A program made the translations under genes and the position numbers. Shown here piece after piece: positions 28,672 to 37,224 of a stretch of DNA of 64,000 bases (position 1 is its first letter; each line of letters starts with the position of its first letter). Source of the DNA: CAVVZJ01 sp963752755 (lineage in GTDB: Bacteria > Planctomycetota > Planctomycetia > Isosphaerales > Isosphaeraceae); NCBI GenBank assembly GCA_963752755.1, contig CAVVZJ010000008.1, forward strand, positions 84,236-148,235, in the 5' to 3' direction. A model generated the notes under the pieces. That model did no database searches and was not told the DNA's origin. It was given only the letters and a program-made list of their open reading frames with translations.

Positions 28672-29100
28672 CTACGGCGCCGGCGGCGGCCCGGCGGTCT
28701 CGACCCCTTCCAGGTGCAGGCAGGCGTTGAGCATGACAAGTCGCGCCCGGCCGTCGGCTTCATATTCAAGGAGGCTGATCCCTCCGTTGGCCTGGCGGAT
28801 CGAGCGCGCCTTCGCGATCGGCAACCCGAGCGGACCGGCGAGGCAGGCCCGATTGACGACGTTGTGGCCGACGACCGCGATCCGCCCCCCCGGGTGGGCC
28901 GCGGCCAGCCGTTCGAGGGCCAGCCCGGCGCGTCGGGCGACATCGAGGAACGACTCGCCCCCAGGGTAGGGGACCGCCCCCGGATCGTCGTGGAACCGCC
29001 CGTACGCGACCGGCTCCCGCTCCCGCGCCTCGTCCCAGGTCAAGCCTTCCCAGCGCCCGACGTCCGCCTCAATCAACGCCTCCACCGCGACCGGCTCCAG
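28672..29100 (-). pseudogene. Histidine phosphatase (phosphoglycerate-mutase-like), N-terminus missing
   Basis: The frame reads VEALIEADVGRWEGLTWDEAREREP, YPGGESFLDVARRAGLALERL and IAVVGHNVVNRACLAGPLGLP, where GHN carries the second catalytic histidine. The N-terminal RHG motif and about 70 residues are absent: upstream of 29100 the sequence is the palindromic repeat 29101-29254 and beyond it no homologous frame. The enzyme cannot be functional as it stands. Homologues include alpha-ribazole phosphatase-like and nucleotide-sugar-linked phosphatases, so the lost substrate is unknown. Confidence 0.75.
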
Positions 29101-29254
29101 GCCCTGCGGGCTGGGTCATTGGTCATTGGTCATCCAGTCTGGGGTTATGTGGGGGAGCGGTCAATTACAGTCCCGCAGACCGAACAAGCCCAACAGCCGG
29201 CGGGCGACCTTGATCCTCACAATGACCAATGATCAATGACCCAGCCCGCAGGGC
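29101..29254. repeat. 154-bp palindromic element with 33-bp arms
   Basis: The arm beginning GCCCTGCGGGCTGGGTCATT (29101-29133) is complementary over 33 bases, with one mismatch, to the arm ending CCAGCCCGCAGGGC (29222-29254). The arms contain a doubled GGTCATT. The 88-base interior has no coding content. It directly abuts the truncated histidine-phosphatase gene, so it probably marks a deletion or insertion end. Confidence 0.8.
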
Positions 29255-29344
29255 CGAAGCCGGCGTTGTCAGGATCATCGTTGGCCCGTATCATCACAAG
29301 GGTTCCGCCGCGCCTGGCGGGACGGAAACAGGGGAGGCCGTCGG

Positions 29345-29956
29345 ATGCTCGGCGTGACGCTCGGGATCGGTCCTTACCTGCAACGGGTCCACGCGGCGAT
29401 CGCCGACCTCGACCCGAAGCAGGTCGAGAACCTCAGCGACCTGATCGAGCGCGCCTGGCGCGACGGCCGGTTCGTCTTCATCATCGGCAACGGCGGCTCC
29501 GGGGCCAACGCCTCGCACCTCTGCGAGGACCTGGCCAAGTGCACCCTCCGCGACTTCGAACGCCAGCGCCGGTTGAAGGTCCTGAGCCTGACCGACAACA
29601 CTCCCTGGATCATGGCCGTCGCCAACGACCTCAACTACGACGGCATCTTCCTCGAACAGCTCAAGAACCTCGCCTCGCCCGGCGACCTCCTGCTCGCGAT
29701 CTCCGGCTCGGGCAACAGCCCGAACATCGTCAAGGCCGTCGCGTGGGCCGAGGCGAACGGGTTGGAGACCGTCGGCATCACCGGCTTCTCCGGCGGCCGG
29801 CTCAAGCAGCTCGCCCGCCACAACCTCCACGTCGGCATCGACGACATGGGCGTCGTCGAGTCCCTGCACCTGACCGTCTTCCACTGGGTCATCGACGACC
29901 TCAACCGCCGCTTCGCCGCCGACGTCGAGGCCCGGGCCCCCGCGCCGTCCGCATGA
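29345..29956 (+). CDS. gmhA: SIS-domain sugar isomerase, GmhA-like (sedoheptulose-7-phosphate isomerase)
   Basis: 203 residues with the SIS fold: VFIIGNGGSGANASHLCEDLAK (phosphate-binding GNGGS), LSLTDNTPWIMAVANDLNYDGIF, LLLAISGSGNSPNIVKAV and MGVVESLHLTVFHWVIDDL. Such proteins convert sedoheptulose 7-phosphate to D-glycero-D-manno-heptose 7-phosphate. The following hldD- and hldE-like genes support this role. GGAGG lies seven bases before the ATG. No gmhB phosphatase is in the window. Activity on another phosphosugar cannot be excluded. Confidence 0.8.
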   Translation: MLGVTLGIGPYLQRVHAAIADLDPKQVENLSDLIERAWRDGRFVFIIGNGGSGANASHLCEDLAKCTLRDFERQRRLKVLSLTDNTPWIMAVANDLNYDGIFLEQLKNLASPGDLLLAISGSGNSPNIVKAVAWAEANGLETVGITGFSGGRLKQLARHNLHVGIDDMGVVESLHLTVFHWVIDDLNRRFAADVEARAPAPSA

Positions 29957-30015
29957 TCACATCATATCAAAATTTCAAAAATAGCCTGATCCAGGGAAGG
30001 AGAGGGACCGGCCCC

Positions 30016-30960
30016 ATGCAGATCGTCACCGGCGCCGCCGGCTTCGTCGGCAGCAACCTCGTCCGGGCCCTGAACGACCGGGGCGTCCGCGACGTGCTCG
30101 CCGTGGACGACCTCACCCACGGCGACAAGTTCCGCAACCTGGCCGACTGCCAGCTCGCCGACTACCTCGACCACGCCGAGTTCCGCGACCTGATCCGCCG
30201 CGGCGCCTTCAATCCCAAGGTCGAGGCCCTCTTCCATCAAGGCGCCTGCGCCGACACGACCGAGTCGGACGGCCGCTACATGATGGATAATAATTATGCG
30301 TTCTCCAAGGAACTCCTTCACTGGAGCCTGGAGCGCCGGGCCCCCTTCGTCTATGCCTCCAGCGCCTCGGTCTATGGCCTCTCCCGCGTCTGCGCCGAGG
30401 ACCCGGAATCCGAGGGGCCGCTGAACGTCTATGCCTTCTCCAAGCTCCAGTTCGACCGCTACGTCCGCGCCTTGCCCGAGCCCGCCAGCACGGTCGTCGG
30501 CCTCCGCTACTTCAACGTCTATGGCCCTCGCGAGGGCCACAAGGGGCGGATGGCCTCGATGGTCTGGCAATTGTATCAGCAACTGAAGAATGACGGCGTC
30601 GCCCGACTCTTCGAGGGGACCGACGGCTTCGAGCCTGGCGAGCAGCGCCGGGACTTCGTGGCCGTCGGCGACGTCGTGGCCGTCAACCGCTTCTTCGCCG
30701 AGGGGCCGACCCGCCGCGGCGTCTTCAACGTCGGCACCGGCGAGGCCCGCGGCTTCAACGCCATCGCCCGCATCCTGATCGACCGCCTCGGCCGGGGCGA
30801 GATCCGCTATGTCCCCTTCCCGGACTCCCTCCGGGGCAAGTACCAGAGCTTCACCCAGGCCGACGTCACCCGCCTCCGGGCCGCCGGCTACGACCGGCCC
30901 TTCGCCACCCTGGAGGAGGGCATCGACGCCATGATCGCCCACGATACCACGACGGCATGA
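30016..30960 (+). CDS. hldD: ADP-L-glycero-D-manno-heptose 6-epimerase
   Basis: 314 residues: MQIVTGAAGFVGSNLVRALN (Rossmann), LAVDDLTHGDKFRNLADCQLADYLD and FHQGACADTTESDGRYMMDNNY, the latter diagnostic of HldD. The catalytic YAFSKLQFDRYV follows, then VGLRYFNVYGPREGHKGRMASM and RRDFVAVGDVV. The enzyme epimerises C6 of the ADP-heptose in the last step of ADP-heptose synthesis. The next gene may overlap by four bases (ATGA at 30957). Confidence 0.92.
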   Translation: MQIVTGAAGFVGSNLVRALNDRGVRDVLAVDDLTHGDKFRNLADCQLADYLDHAEFRDLIRRGAFNPKVEALFHQGACADTTESDGRYMMDNNYAFSKELLHWSLERRAPFVYASSASVYGLSRVCAEDPESEGPLNVYAFSKLQFDRYVRALPEPASTVVGLRYFNVYGPREGHKGRMASMVWQLYQQLKNDGVARLFEGTDGFEPGEQRRDFVAVGDVVAVNRFFAEGPTRRGVFNVGTGEARGFNAIARILIDRLGRGEIRYVPFPDSLRGKYQSFTQADVTRLRAAGYDRPFATLEEGIDAMIAHDTTTA

Positions 30961-32514
30961 CGCTTGCAGGGCAACGGGGCGGCATGCCAGGGATCAAAGA
31001 TCCACGATCGGATGAAACGAGGATGTTGATGAACGGTGCCCCGTCGAGATTAGAGGGTCTGGTCCGCTCCCTGCGACCGTGCCGGGTCGCGGTCATCGGC
31101 GACGTGATGCTCGACCGCTACGTCAAGGGCCGCGCCGACCGCCTCAGCCCCGAGGCGCCGATCCAGGTCCTGGAGGTGGACGACGAGTACCAGATGCCCG
31201 GCGGCGCCGCCAACGTCGCCATGAAGGCCGCCGAGCTGGGAGCCTCCGTGCGCATGGTCGGCCTCGTCGGTGCCGATGGCGCGGCCGACGAGCTTCGCGA
31301 CCTGCTCACCTCCCGACCCGGCCTCGCCGACTCGTTGATCCCCGACCCGTCCCGCCGCACGACCGAGAAGACCCGCTTCGTCGCCCACAACCAGCAGCTC
31401 CTCCGCGTCGATCGCGAACGCCGCGCCGCGCCCAGCGGGGCCGTCCTCGACCGCCTCGCCGCCGCCGCCCGCGCCGCCGCCGCCGAGGCCGACGCCGTGA
31501 TCCTCGAAGACTACGGCAAAGGGGTCCTCAACCCCGAGGTCATCGCCGCCGCCTTGGACGGCGCCCGCCAGAGCGGGGCGCCCGTCGTCGTCGATCCGAA
31601 CGGCCGCGACTACCGACGCTACGCCGGCGCCACCGTGTTGACCCCCAACCTCCGCGAGACCGAGGTCGCCGCCGAGCTTTCCATCGGCGGCCCCGACGAC
31701 CTCGAAGCCGCCGCCCGCAAGCTCGTCGAGCAGACCGGGGCCGCCCTGGCCGTCACCCGCGACGCCGAGGGCATCTCCCTCTTCCGCGACCTCGCCGGCC
31801 GTCTCGACCACACCCCCATCCCGACCGTCCCCGTGGCCGTCTTCGACGTCACCGGCGCCGGCGACGCCGTGGCCGCCGGCCTGGCGATCGCCCTGGCCTC
31901 CGGCGTGGAGATGGCCGACGCCTGCGCATCTGGCGAACCTCGCCGGCCGCGCCGTCGTCCGCCAGTTCGGCGTCGGCACGATCTCGATCGGCCACCTCCT
32001 CGCCGAGGCCCGCGGCGACGGCGACGGCCGCGCCGCCAAGGTCGCCGACCGTTCCTTCGCCGCCCAGAAGGCCCGCGAGGTCCAGCAAGGCGGCGGCCGG
32101 GTCGTCTTCACCAACGGCTGCTTCGACATCCTCCACTACGGCCACGCCCACCTCCTGCAGTTCGCCCGCGGCCAGGGCGACTTCCTGATCCTCGGCCTGA
32201 ACACCGACGCCTCCGTCCGCCGCTTCAAGGGCCCCGACCGCCCCCTCGTCCCCGAGGACCAGCGCTCCTACATGCTCTCCCTTTACCCGTTCGTCGATCT
32301 GATCGTCCTCTTCGACGAGGACACCCCGATGAACCTCATCGAGTCGATCCGCCCCGACGTCCTCGTCAAAGGGGGCGACTACACCCCCGAGACCGTCGTC
32401 GGCCGCGACCTCGTCGAGTCCCTCGGCGGCCGCGTCGCCATCTGCCCCCGCCTCGAAGGCTTCAGCACCACCGACATCGTCCGCAAGATCCAGGACCAGC
32501 GCCGTGCCGGCTGA
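30957..32514 (+). pseudogene. hldE: Bifunctional heptose-7-phosphate kinase/heptose-1-phosphate adenylyltransferase, one frame change
   Basis: The PfkB kinase half has VAVIGDVMLDRYVKGRADRLSPEAP, YQMPGGAANVAMKAAELGA and DVTGAGDAVAAGLAIAL. The frame changes near 31925 (MADAC to AHLANLAGRAVVRQFGVGTI). The nucleotidyltransferase half then shows VVFTNGCFDILHYGHAHLLQFA (HxGH), LNTDASVRRFKGPDRPL and DVLVKGGDYTPETVVG. The full product is about 500 residues, as expected for HldE. No stop occurs at the shift, so an indel error is likely. Start may be ATG 30957, coupled to hldD, or ATG 31023/31029. Confidence 0.88.
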
Positions 32515-32527
32515 GAAGGCCGGACAA

Positions 32528-32572
32528 GTGCTATATTAAAAGTAGCAAACGACCGTGTGGGCCGGCCCCGCC
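32528..32572 (+). repeat. Dispersed GTGCTATATTA element, copy 1
   Basis: Begins GTGCTATATTA and ends with a GGGCCGG block; it resembles the segments starting at 44162 (plus) and ending at 52960 (minus) over roughly 45 bases. The TATATTA core looks like a -10 box with TG one base before it. It lies directly after hldE. Confidence 0.45.
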
Positions 32573-32587
32573 AACGCCGCCCACCGT

Positions 32588-32618
32588 AGGGTGCGTCCAG
32601 TCCTCGACGACGCACCCT
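32588..32618 (+). terminator. Stem-loop after the heptose operon, possible terminator
   Basis: AGGGTGCGTC (32588-32597) pairs perfectly with GACGCACCCT (32609-32618) across an 11-base loop. It lies 75 bases after the hldE stop. No T-run follows, so it may act with Rho or only stabilise the 3' end. Confidence 0.45.
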
Positions 32619-32810
32619 CGGAAGCTCATTGGATCGTGAGGGGAAATCGGCGTCTTTTATTGGACGAAAAAATGAACTAACATCGATTTCCTTCTCGCCG
32701 GAACGACTGGGGGCGAAGACGACCCCAGCTACCCGCCGCCGCCCTTGACTTATCGCGTTTTGCGATTATTCTTCTCCCGGGAGCCGACGACCGGGGGCGA
32801 TGGGTCTGGC

Positions 32811-33227
32811 ATGCGCGTCATCGCCAAGAGCCGGCTGGTGCAGTTCTGGGAATCCCGGAAGCATGATTCCGAGGGGGCCGAACGCGACCTGTCCGCCTGG
32901 TACAAGCTCGCCCGGAGTGCCGACTGGCCCCACTTCGCCGCGCTGCGGCAGACCTTCGGCTCGGCCGATCAGGTCGGCAACTGCGTGGTCTTCGACGTGG
33001 GCAACAACCGCTTCCGGCTGATCGGCCGGGTCAACTACGGCGCCCGCCGGCTCTACGTCCTGAAGGTGATGGACCACGCCGAGTACGACAGGCAGAGGTG
33101 GATCGACGAGTGCGGCTGCCACGAGCCGCCGCCGAAGAGGCCCGCGACACCCGAGAGACCGATCGTCCCGAAGAAGAGGCCCCCGAAGGGGAAGGTGTCC
33201 ATCCGCAAGCCCAGGGGAGGGAAGTAA
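32811..33227 (+). CDS. higB: HigB-family toxin with basic C-terminal extension
   Basis: The first 105 residues match the HigB/RelE-superfamily mRNA interferase: MRVIAKSRLVQFWESRKHDS, LSAWYKLARSADWPHFAALRQTF, NCVVFDVGNNRFRLIGRVNY and RRLYVLKVMDHAEYDRQRW. The family normally ends about there. Here some 33 residues rich in Pro, Lys and Arg follow (PPPKRPATPERPIVPKKRPP). Toxin of a HigBA pair that should cleave mRNA at the ribosome. It lies three bases before higA. ATG 32811 begins the conserved sequence. Confidence 0.85.
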   Translation: MRVIAKSRLVQFWESRKHDSEGAERDLSAWYKLARSADWPHFAALRQTFGSADQVGNCVVFDVGNNRFRLIGRVNYGARRLYVLKVMDHAEYDRQRWIDECGCHEPPPKRPATPERPIVPKKRPPKGKVSIRKPRGGK

Positions 33228-33230
33228 GCC

Positions 33231-33647
33231 ATGGCCGTCAAGACCGCCGCCCGCACCCTGCCGGACACCTACTTCAGGCTGGTGAAGCGGTTTCCGCTCG
33301 CCCACCTCCGCGACGACGAGCACCTGGAGGCGGCCCTGGAGGTGATCGACGACCTGCTGCGTCAGGACCTCGACGAGGGGGCTCGGGCATACCTGGATGT
33401 CCTGACCGACCTGGTCGCGATGTACGAGGACGAGCATGTCCCGATCCCAGACGCCCCCGAGGCGGACGTGCTCCGCGCGCTGATGGCCGCCCACGGCCTC
33501 AGCCAGCCGAAGCTCGCCCAGGCGGTCGGGATCGCGCAGTCGACCCTCTCGGCCGTGCTCAACGGCAGCCGTTCGCTGACCAAGGGCCAGGTGGTCAAGC
33601 TGGCCCGGTTCTTCGGCGTCTCACCGGCCGCCTTCCTGCCGGAGTAA
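33231..33647 (+). CDS. higA: HigA-family antitoxin
   Basis: 138 residues with the HigA layout: a charged N-terminal region ending DDLLRQDLDEGARAYLDVLTDLVAMYEDEH, then an XRE helix-turn-helix, LRALMAAHGLSQPKLAQAVGIAQSTLSAVLNGSRSL, and FFGVSPAAFLPE at the end. It should bind and silence the upstream HigB and repress the promoter. The toxin-first gene order is characteristic of higBA. Confidence 0.9.
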   Translation: MAVKTAARTLPDTYFRLVKRFPLAHLRDDEHLEAALEVIDDLLRQDLDEGARAYLDVLTDLVAMYEDEHVPIPDAPEADVLRALMAAHGLSQPKLAQAVGIAQSTLSAVLNGSRSLTKGQVVKLARFFGVSPAAFLPE

Positions 33648-33845
33648 CTTCCTCGCGACTCCAGCGTCCCGACGGCCGCCCGATTTCCCATCCATTGGAC
33701 GAAAAAAGAACTGACACTGATTTCCCCCCGAGCACCATCCCCCGCCGCCTGGCTTTGCTAACCTCTTGTCGCTTCACGACCGGGACAACTTGTTGTCCCG
33801 GCCACCCCGCCGCCCCGGCCACCCGTTGCCCGTGCTTCTGGGAAT

Positions 33846-34388
33846 TCATTCCTTCCGACGCTCCAGAACCCAATCCATATCAAAGGGAGTCACAGGATCA
33901 TCAAAGTGAGGACTCTCGGCCCGAGGTCCCGCACGGTAGCGGACCTGGAGCTTGTCGCCTTCGAGTTTATAGAAACCTTTGGCGGTAAATCCCTTCTTTT
34001 CGGTCACACCGATCAGATCGATGTGCTTCGGGTTCTTCTCGGGATCAAGGATGACCTTGAACGGCGGTCCCCAGGGTCTCCCCCCTCGATAGATGGTGAC
34101 AACATCACCCTCAAAGATCCATTTGAGGCCGAACTGCTCCGCCTCCTCGGCGGAAAGGTCGCCGTCGCCGAGTCCGAGGCCGCCGGAGCGGACGTGAACC
34201 GGCCGCCACTCGCCTTGCAACCGCTTCCTGTCCCCTTCCGCCTGGTTCTCTGGCTTCTCCGCCCCCGAAACCTCCTGGGCGTGGAGGCTCGCGGCCAAGG
34301 GCCCGAGCCCCAGCGCCAGCACCAGAGCGGACAACCCCAGCAACAAGCAGCGGCCGCGAGCTGGCTGAGAGAGAGCATGTCCCGTCAT
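33846..34388 (-). CDS. TIGR03067 family secreted protein
   Basis: 180 residues: signal sequence (CLLLGLSALVLALGLGPLAASLHA), then EGDRKRLQGEWRPVHVRSGG, which is the typical TIGR03067 opening (x-LxGxWxxV). FEGDVVTIYRGGRPW, FKVILDPEKNPKHIDLIG and GFYKLEGDKLQVRYR complete the lipocalin-like beta domain. The family is abundant in planctomycetes and its function is unknown. It follows the (disrupted) DUF1573 gene by 15 bases and is probably the last gene of that operon. Confidence 0.85.
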   Translation of the reverse strand: MTGHALSQPARGRCLLLGLSALVLALGLGPLAASLHAQEVSGAEKPENQAEGDRKRLQGEWRPVHVRSGGLGLGDGDLSAEEAEQFGLKWIFEGDVVTIYRGGRPWGPPFKVILDPEKNPKHIDLIGVTEKKGFTAKGFYKLEGDKLQVRYRAGPRAESPHFDDPVTPFDMDWVLERRKE

Positions 34389-34403
34389 GAGATCCCCTCC
34401 GAA

Positions 34404-35018
34404 TCAGGGCGTCGCCGGAGGAATCGCACTCCGATCGGTCGATTCCCCGAGCACGAGTCCACGGAATTGAAGCAGGAGCCGGACTTTCACCATCGGTGCG
34501 AGCGGGTGGTTGGTCCTGAATTCAAGGTATGATGGCGGCTCCCGTTTTTCAGGGAAATCGCTTGCGTTGATTCCAACCTCAAGAACCTGGCGGGCGTGTT
34601 CGCGGAGCTTGGTTCGGTAGGAAAGGCCCATCATCATCGTCTCCGGACGGACCTCAAGGGGCTCTTCGAGTTCATTCGCGACGAAGCTCACAAGGAATTT
34701 GGCGTTCGCCGTACCTTTCGAGACATGGGCGAACAGCATCGAGGGGACGACGGCAACCGGAGGCCGGTTCTCGACAACAAGAGGGATTTCCAGGGATGGG
34801 TGGGAAGGCCCCGCGCTCAAAAGCTGGATCACCCTCGGATTCTCGGAAACCGGCCAGCGACCCGAGGACCGAATCACATAGTGATATTCCCTCATCACGG
34901 CCTTGTCGGATTGAGGGACATCCCTTTCTAAACCACCCGAGATCGTCAGCGACGTATCAGAGGAACGCGCTGAGGTAAACCATTTTCTGGAGCCAGATTG
35001 CTCGTAGGTCCTTACTTC
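34404..35018 (-). pseudogene. DUF1573 protein, C-terminal part (interrupted by IS701-family element)
   Basis: Continues from the piece at 36544-37038: the junction reads RFIVILEVRTYEQSGSRKWF once the IS and one TA are removed, giving 369 residues in one frame. This part carries REYHYVIRSSGRWPVSENPRV and SLEIPLVVENRPPVAVVPSM, ending MVKVRLLLQFRGLVLGE. It looks like further immunoglobulin-like ASH/DUF1573-type strands. It ends 15 bases before the TIGR03067 gene. Confidence 0.85.
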
Positions 35019-35020
35019 TA

Positions 35021-36543
35021 CTGTAACCGATTCTCCGTGACCGCCGCGGCTTGTTCGTATATCCTGGAGCGAGAGGACGATACGTCTCCCGTATCGGAGA
35101 GAGCTCGATGTCGCTGCTGGATCACCCCGAGGCCCAGGCCCTCCTGGATGACGCCACGGTCACACCCGACTGCGTCCGCGACTGCTCCGACCGCCTGACC
35201 GGCTTCCTGCAGCGTTACCTGCCGCGGTTCTACCGCGTCGAGCAACGCGAGAATGCCACCCGGGTCATCCGCGGACTGCTCAGCGACCTGGAACGAAAGA
35301 CCTGCGAACCGATCGCGATCGAGGCCGGGCTGCCCCGCAAGCCGATCCAGTTCTTCGTCGGCGCCGGCAAGTGGGACGACGAGACGGTGATGCGCGAGCT
35401 GCGAGCCCATGTCCGCGAGGAGTTGGCCAATCCGGATGGCGTCGTGGTCATCGACCCCAGCAGCTTCCCCAAGAAGGGGACGGAGTCCTGTGGCGTCGCC
35501 CGCCAGTGGTGCGGCCGCCTGGGCAAGGTCGAGAACTGCCAGGTCGGCGTCTTCCTCGCCTACGCCGCGACGGCCGGCTACGCCCCCTTGGACCGCCGGC
35601 TCTACCTGCCCGAGGATTGGGCCGACGACGAGGTCCGTCGCGAGAGATGCCACGTCCCGCCGGAGGTCGAGTTCCGAGAGAAATGGCAGATCGCCCTGGA
35701 GCTCCTGGACCGGAGCCTGCCCGGCTTGCCCCACGGCTGGATCACCGGCGACGACGAGTTCGGCCGGGCCTCCGAGTTCCGCGCCAAGCTCCGCCTGCGG
35801 CATGAGCGGTACCTCCTGGACGTGCCGTGCAACACCACGGTCCGCGATCTGGAGCGTCGTCGGCCGCCCCGCAAGCGTGCCGGGGTCGGCCGCAAACGCG
35901 AGGTGCCGTTCGTGCGGGCCGACGCCTGGGCGGCGAGCCAGCCGGAGTCGCGGTGGGAGCGGATCACCGTGCGTGACGGCGAAAAGGGGCCGCTGGTCGT
36001 CGATGCGATGACCGTGCCGGTCCGGGCCAGGCAGGACGGCCGGATCGGGCCGGAGGAACGCCTGGTGGTGATCCGAGGCGTGGGCGAGTCGCGGATCGAC
36101 TACGCCTTGAGCAATGCCGGGGCCGAGGTGCCCCTGGCCGAGCTGGTCCGGGTGCAGCGGCAGCGGCACCGGATCGAGGAGCTGTTCGAGGCGGGCAACG
36201 GCGAGGCGGGGCTGGATCACTACGAGGTGCGGAGCTGGGTCGGCTGGCACCACCATATGACGCTGTCGCTGGTGGCGTTGTGGTTCTTGTGCCTGGAGCG
36301 GCGGCGACTCGGGGGGGAAAACCCCGGCGATGACGGTGCCGCAGATGCGGCAGATCTTCTCGCGGCTGCTCCGCCATCCGGCCCCGACGCCGGAGGTGAT
36401 CGCCGCGGTCGTGACGCGGGTGCTGCGGCGGAACGAGGAGTCGCGGATCTACCACTGGCACAAGGCGACCGGGAGATTCCCGCCGCGTCGGTCACGATCC
36501 GATACGAGTTGAGGCGCTTGATCCTCCGTTGAAACGGTTACAG
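35021..36543. mobile_element. IS701-family insertion sequence
   Basis: 1,523 bases; ends CTGTAACCGATTCTCCGTGA and (complement) CTGTAACCGTTTCAACGGAG. TA lies on each side (35019-35020, 36544-36545), and the restored target is TTCTAGAA, consistent with the YTAR preference of IS701 elements. It splits the DUF1573 gene. Confidence 0.88.
35108..36512 (+). pseudogene. IS701-family transposase, one frame change
   Basis: Starts MSLLDHPEAQALLDDATVTP. Catalytic segments: GVVVIDPSSFPKKGTESCGVARQWCG (first Asp), HGWITGDDEFGRASEFRAKL (second Asp) and RHRIEELFEAGNGEAGLDHYEVRSW (Glu). The frame changes in the G7 run at 36308-36316; the next frame gives PAMTVPQMRQIFSRLLRHPAPTPEV and RNEESRIYHWHKATGRFPPRR with a stop at 36512. 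The homopolymer suggests a sequencing indel. The element may therefore be active. Confidence 0.85.
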
Positions 36544-37038
36544 TAGAATTACAATGAACCGAAGACAATCCGAAGGGCCGGTGGGGTTCCAGTTGAGAGT
36601 CTGGGGCGCATCAAACACATGGGGAATCGGGCGAGTGCTCGTCATGACGAAGACCGCCCTCTGCGTCGGTTGCTCTGGGTCGTTGGTGGCGATCATGATG
36701 TCCACCCGCTTCTCACCGACTGGAGGTCCATTCCCGATGAGTGAGATCAAGGCTTCCTGACCGGGCGCGAGCGTCTGCGGTTCAACGGAAGCGACGGTGC
36801 AACCGCACGAGGTTCTCACGCTCTCAATCCGAAGGAGACCACCACCATCATTGAAGACCCTCAACTGTCCCTTGATCTTCCCCCCGCTGACCGGGGTGAA
36901 GACGCGGACGATCCTGGACGGGATGGCACACCGCGGGGGCTGCATCGATCGCCTCAGCCGCAGCAATCCCAGAGAGGCGGACGACACAGCGATCGAGGCC
37001 AGGCAGAGGGTGACGGTCGGTAATCGGCCAATCTTCAT
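36544..37038 (-). pseudogene. DUF1573 protein, N-terminal part (interrupted by IS701-family element)
   Basis: Starts MKIGRLPTVTLCLASIAVSSASLGLL (signal or anchor), followed by the DUF1573 core: KIKGQLRVFNDGGGLLRIESVRTSCGCTVAS and EPQTLAPGQEALISL. The CGC motif is the family hallmark. The ATG overlaps the stop of the upstream DUF1559 gene (ATGA, 37035-37038). The rest lies beyond the IS at 34404-35018. DUF1573 proteins are exported and of unknown role. Confidence 0.88.
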
Positions 37039-37214
37039 GGCACTTCCCCCAAGATCTCGCTTCCCGCCCGCGTGCCCAGGGCCTGCCAGGCGCGGATCGC
37101 GATCGTGTCGCGCGTGAACCGGACGGAGCCATCCAGATAACCGCAAGACACGCCGCCGGGATGAAGGCTCCTGGCGGCCTGTCCGCCCATGGGATACCCT
37201 CCACCGATGATGCA
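37035..37214 (-). pseudogene. DUF1559 protein, C-terminal part (interrupted by ISAs1 copy 2)
   Basis: Reads CIIGGGYPMGGQAARSLHPG, then GGVSCGYLDGSVRF, the H-x9-DG signature, and ends GSEILGEVP. Removing the IS and one copy of GTCCGGCACT joins it in frame to the N-terminal part (GPNASVPD-CIIGGGYPMGG). Its stop overlaps the start of the DUF1573 gene. Confidence 0.88.
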
Positions 37215-37224
37215 GTCCGGCACT

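Larger units (their letters stand above)
32659..33725. repeat. Imperfect direct repeats flanking the higBA module
   Basis: ATTGGACGAAAAAATGAACT (32659 onward, about 33 bases) recurs as ATTGGACGAAAAAAGAACTG at 33694-33725, with about 27 of 33 bases matching. The copies bracket the HigB-HigA genes almost exactly. They may be remnants of the insertion of the module. Confidence 0.55.

Noticed and set aside
36308..36316. Programmed frameshift at the G7 run of the IS701 transposase
   Set aside because: A G7 run in a high-GC long-read assembly is a typical indel site; IS701 transposases are normally one frame.
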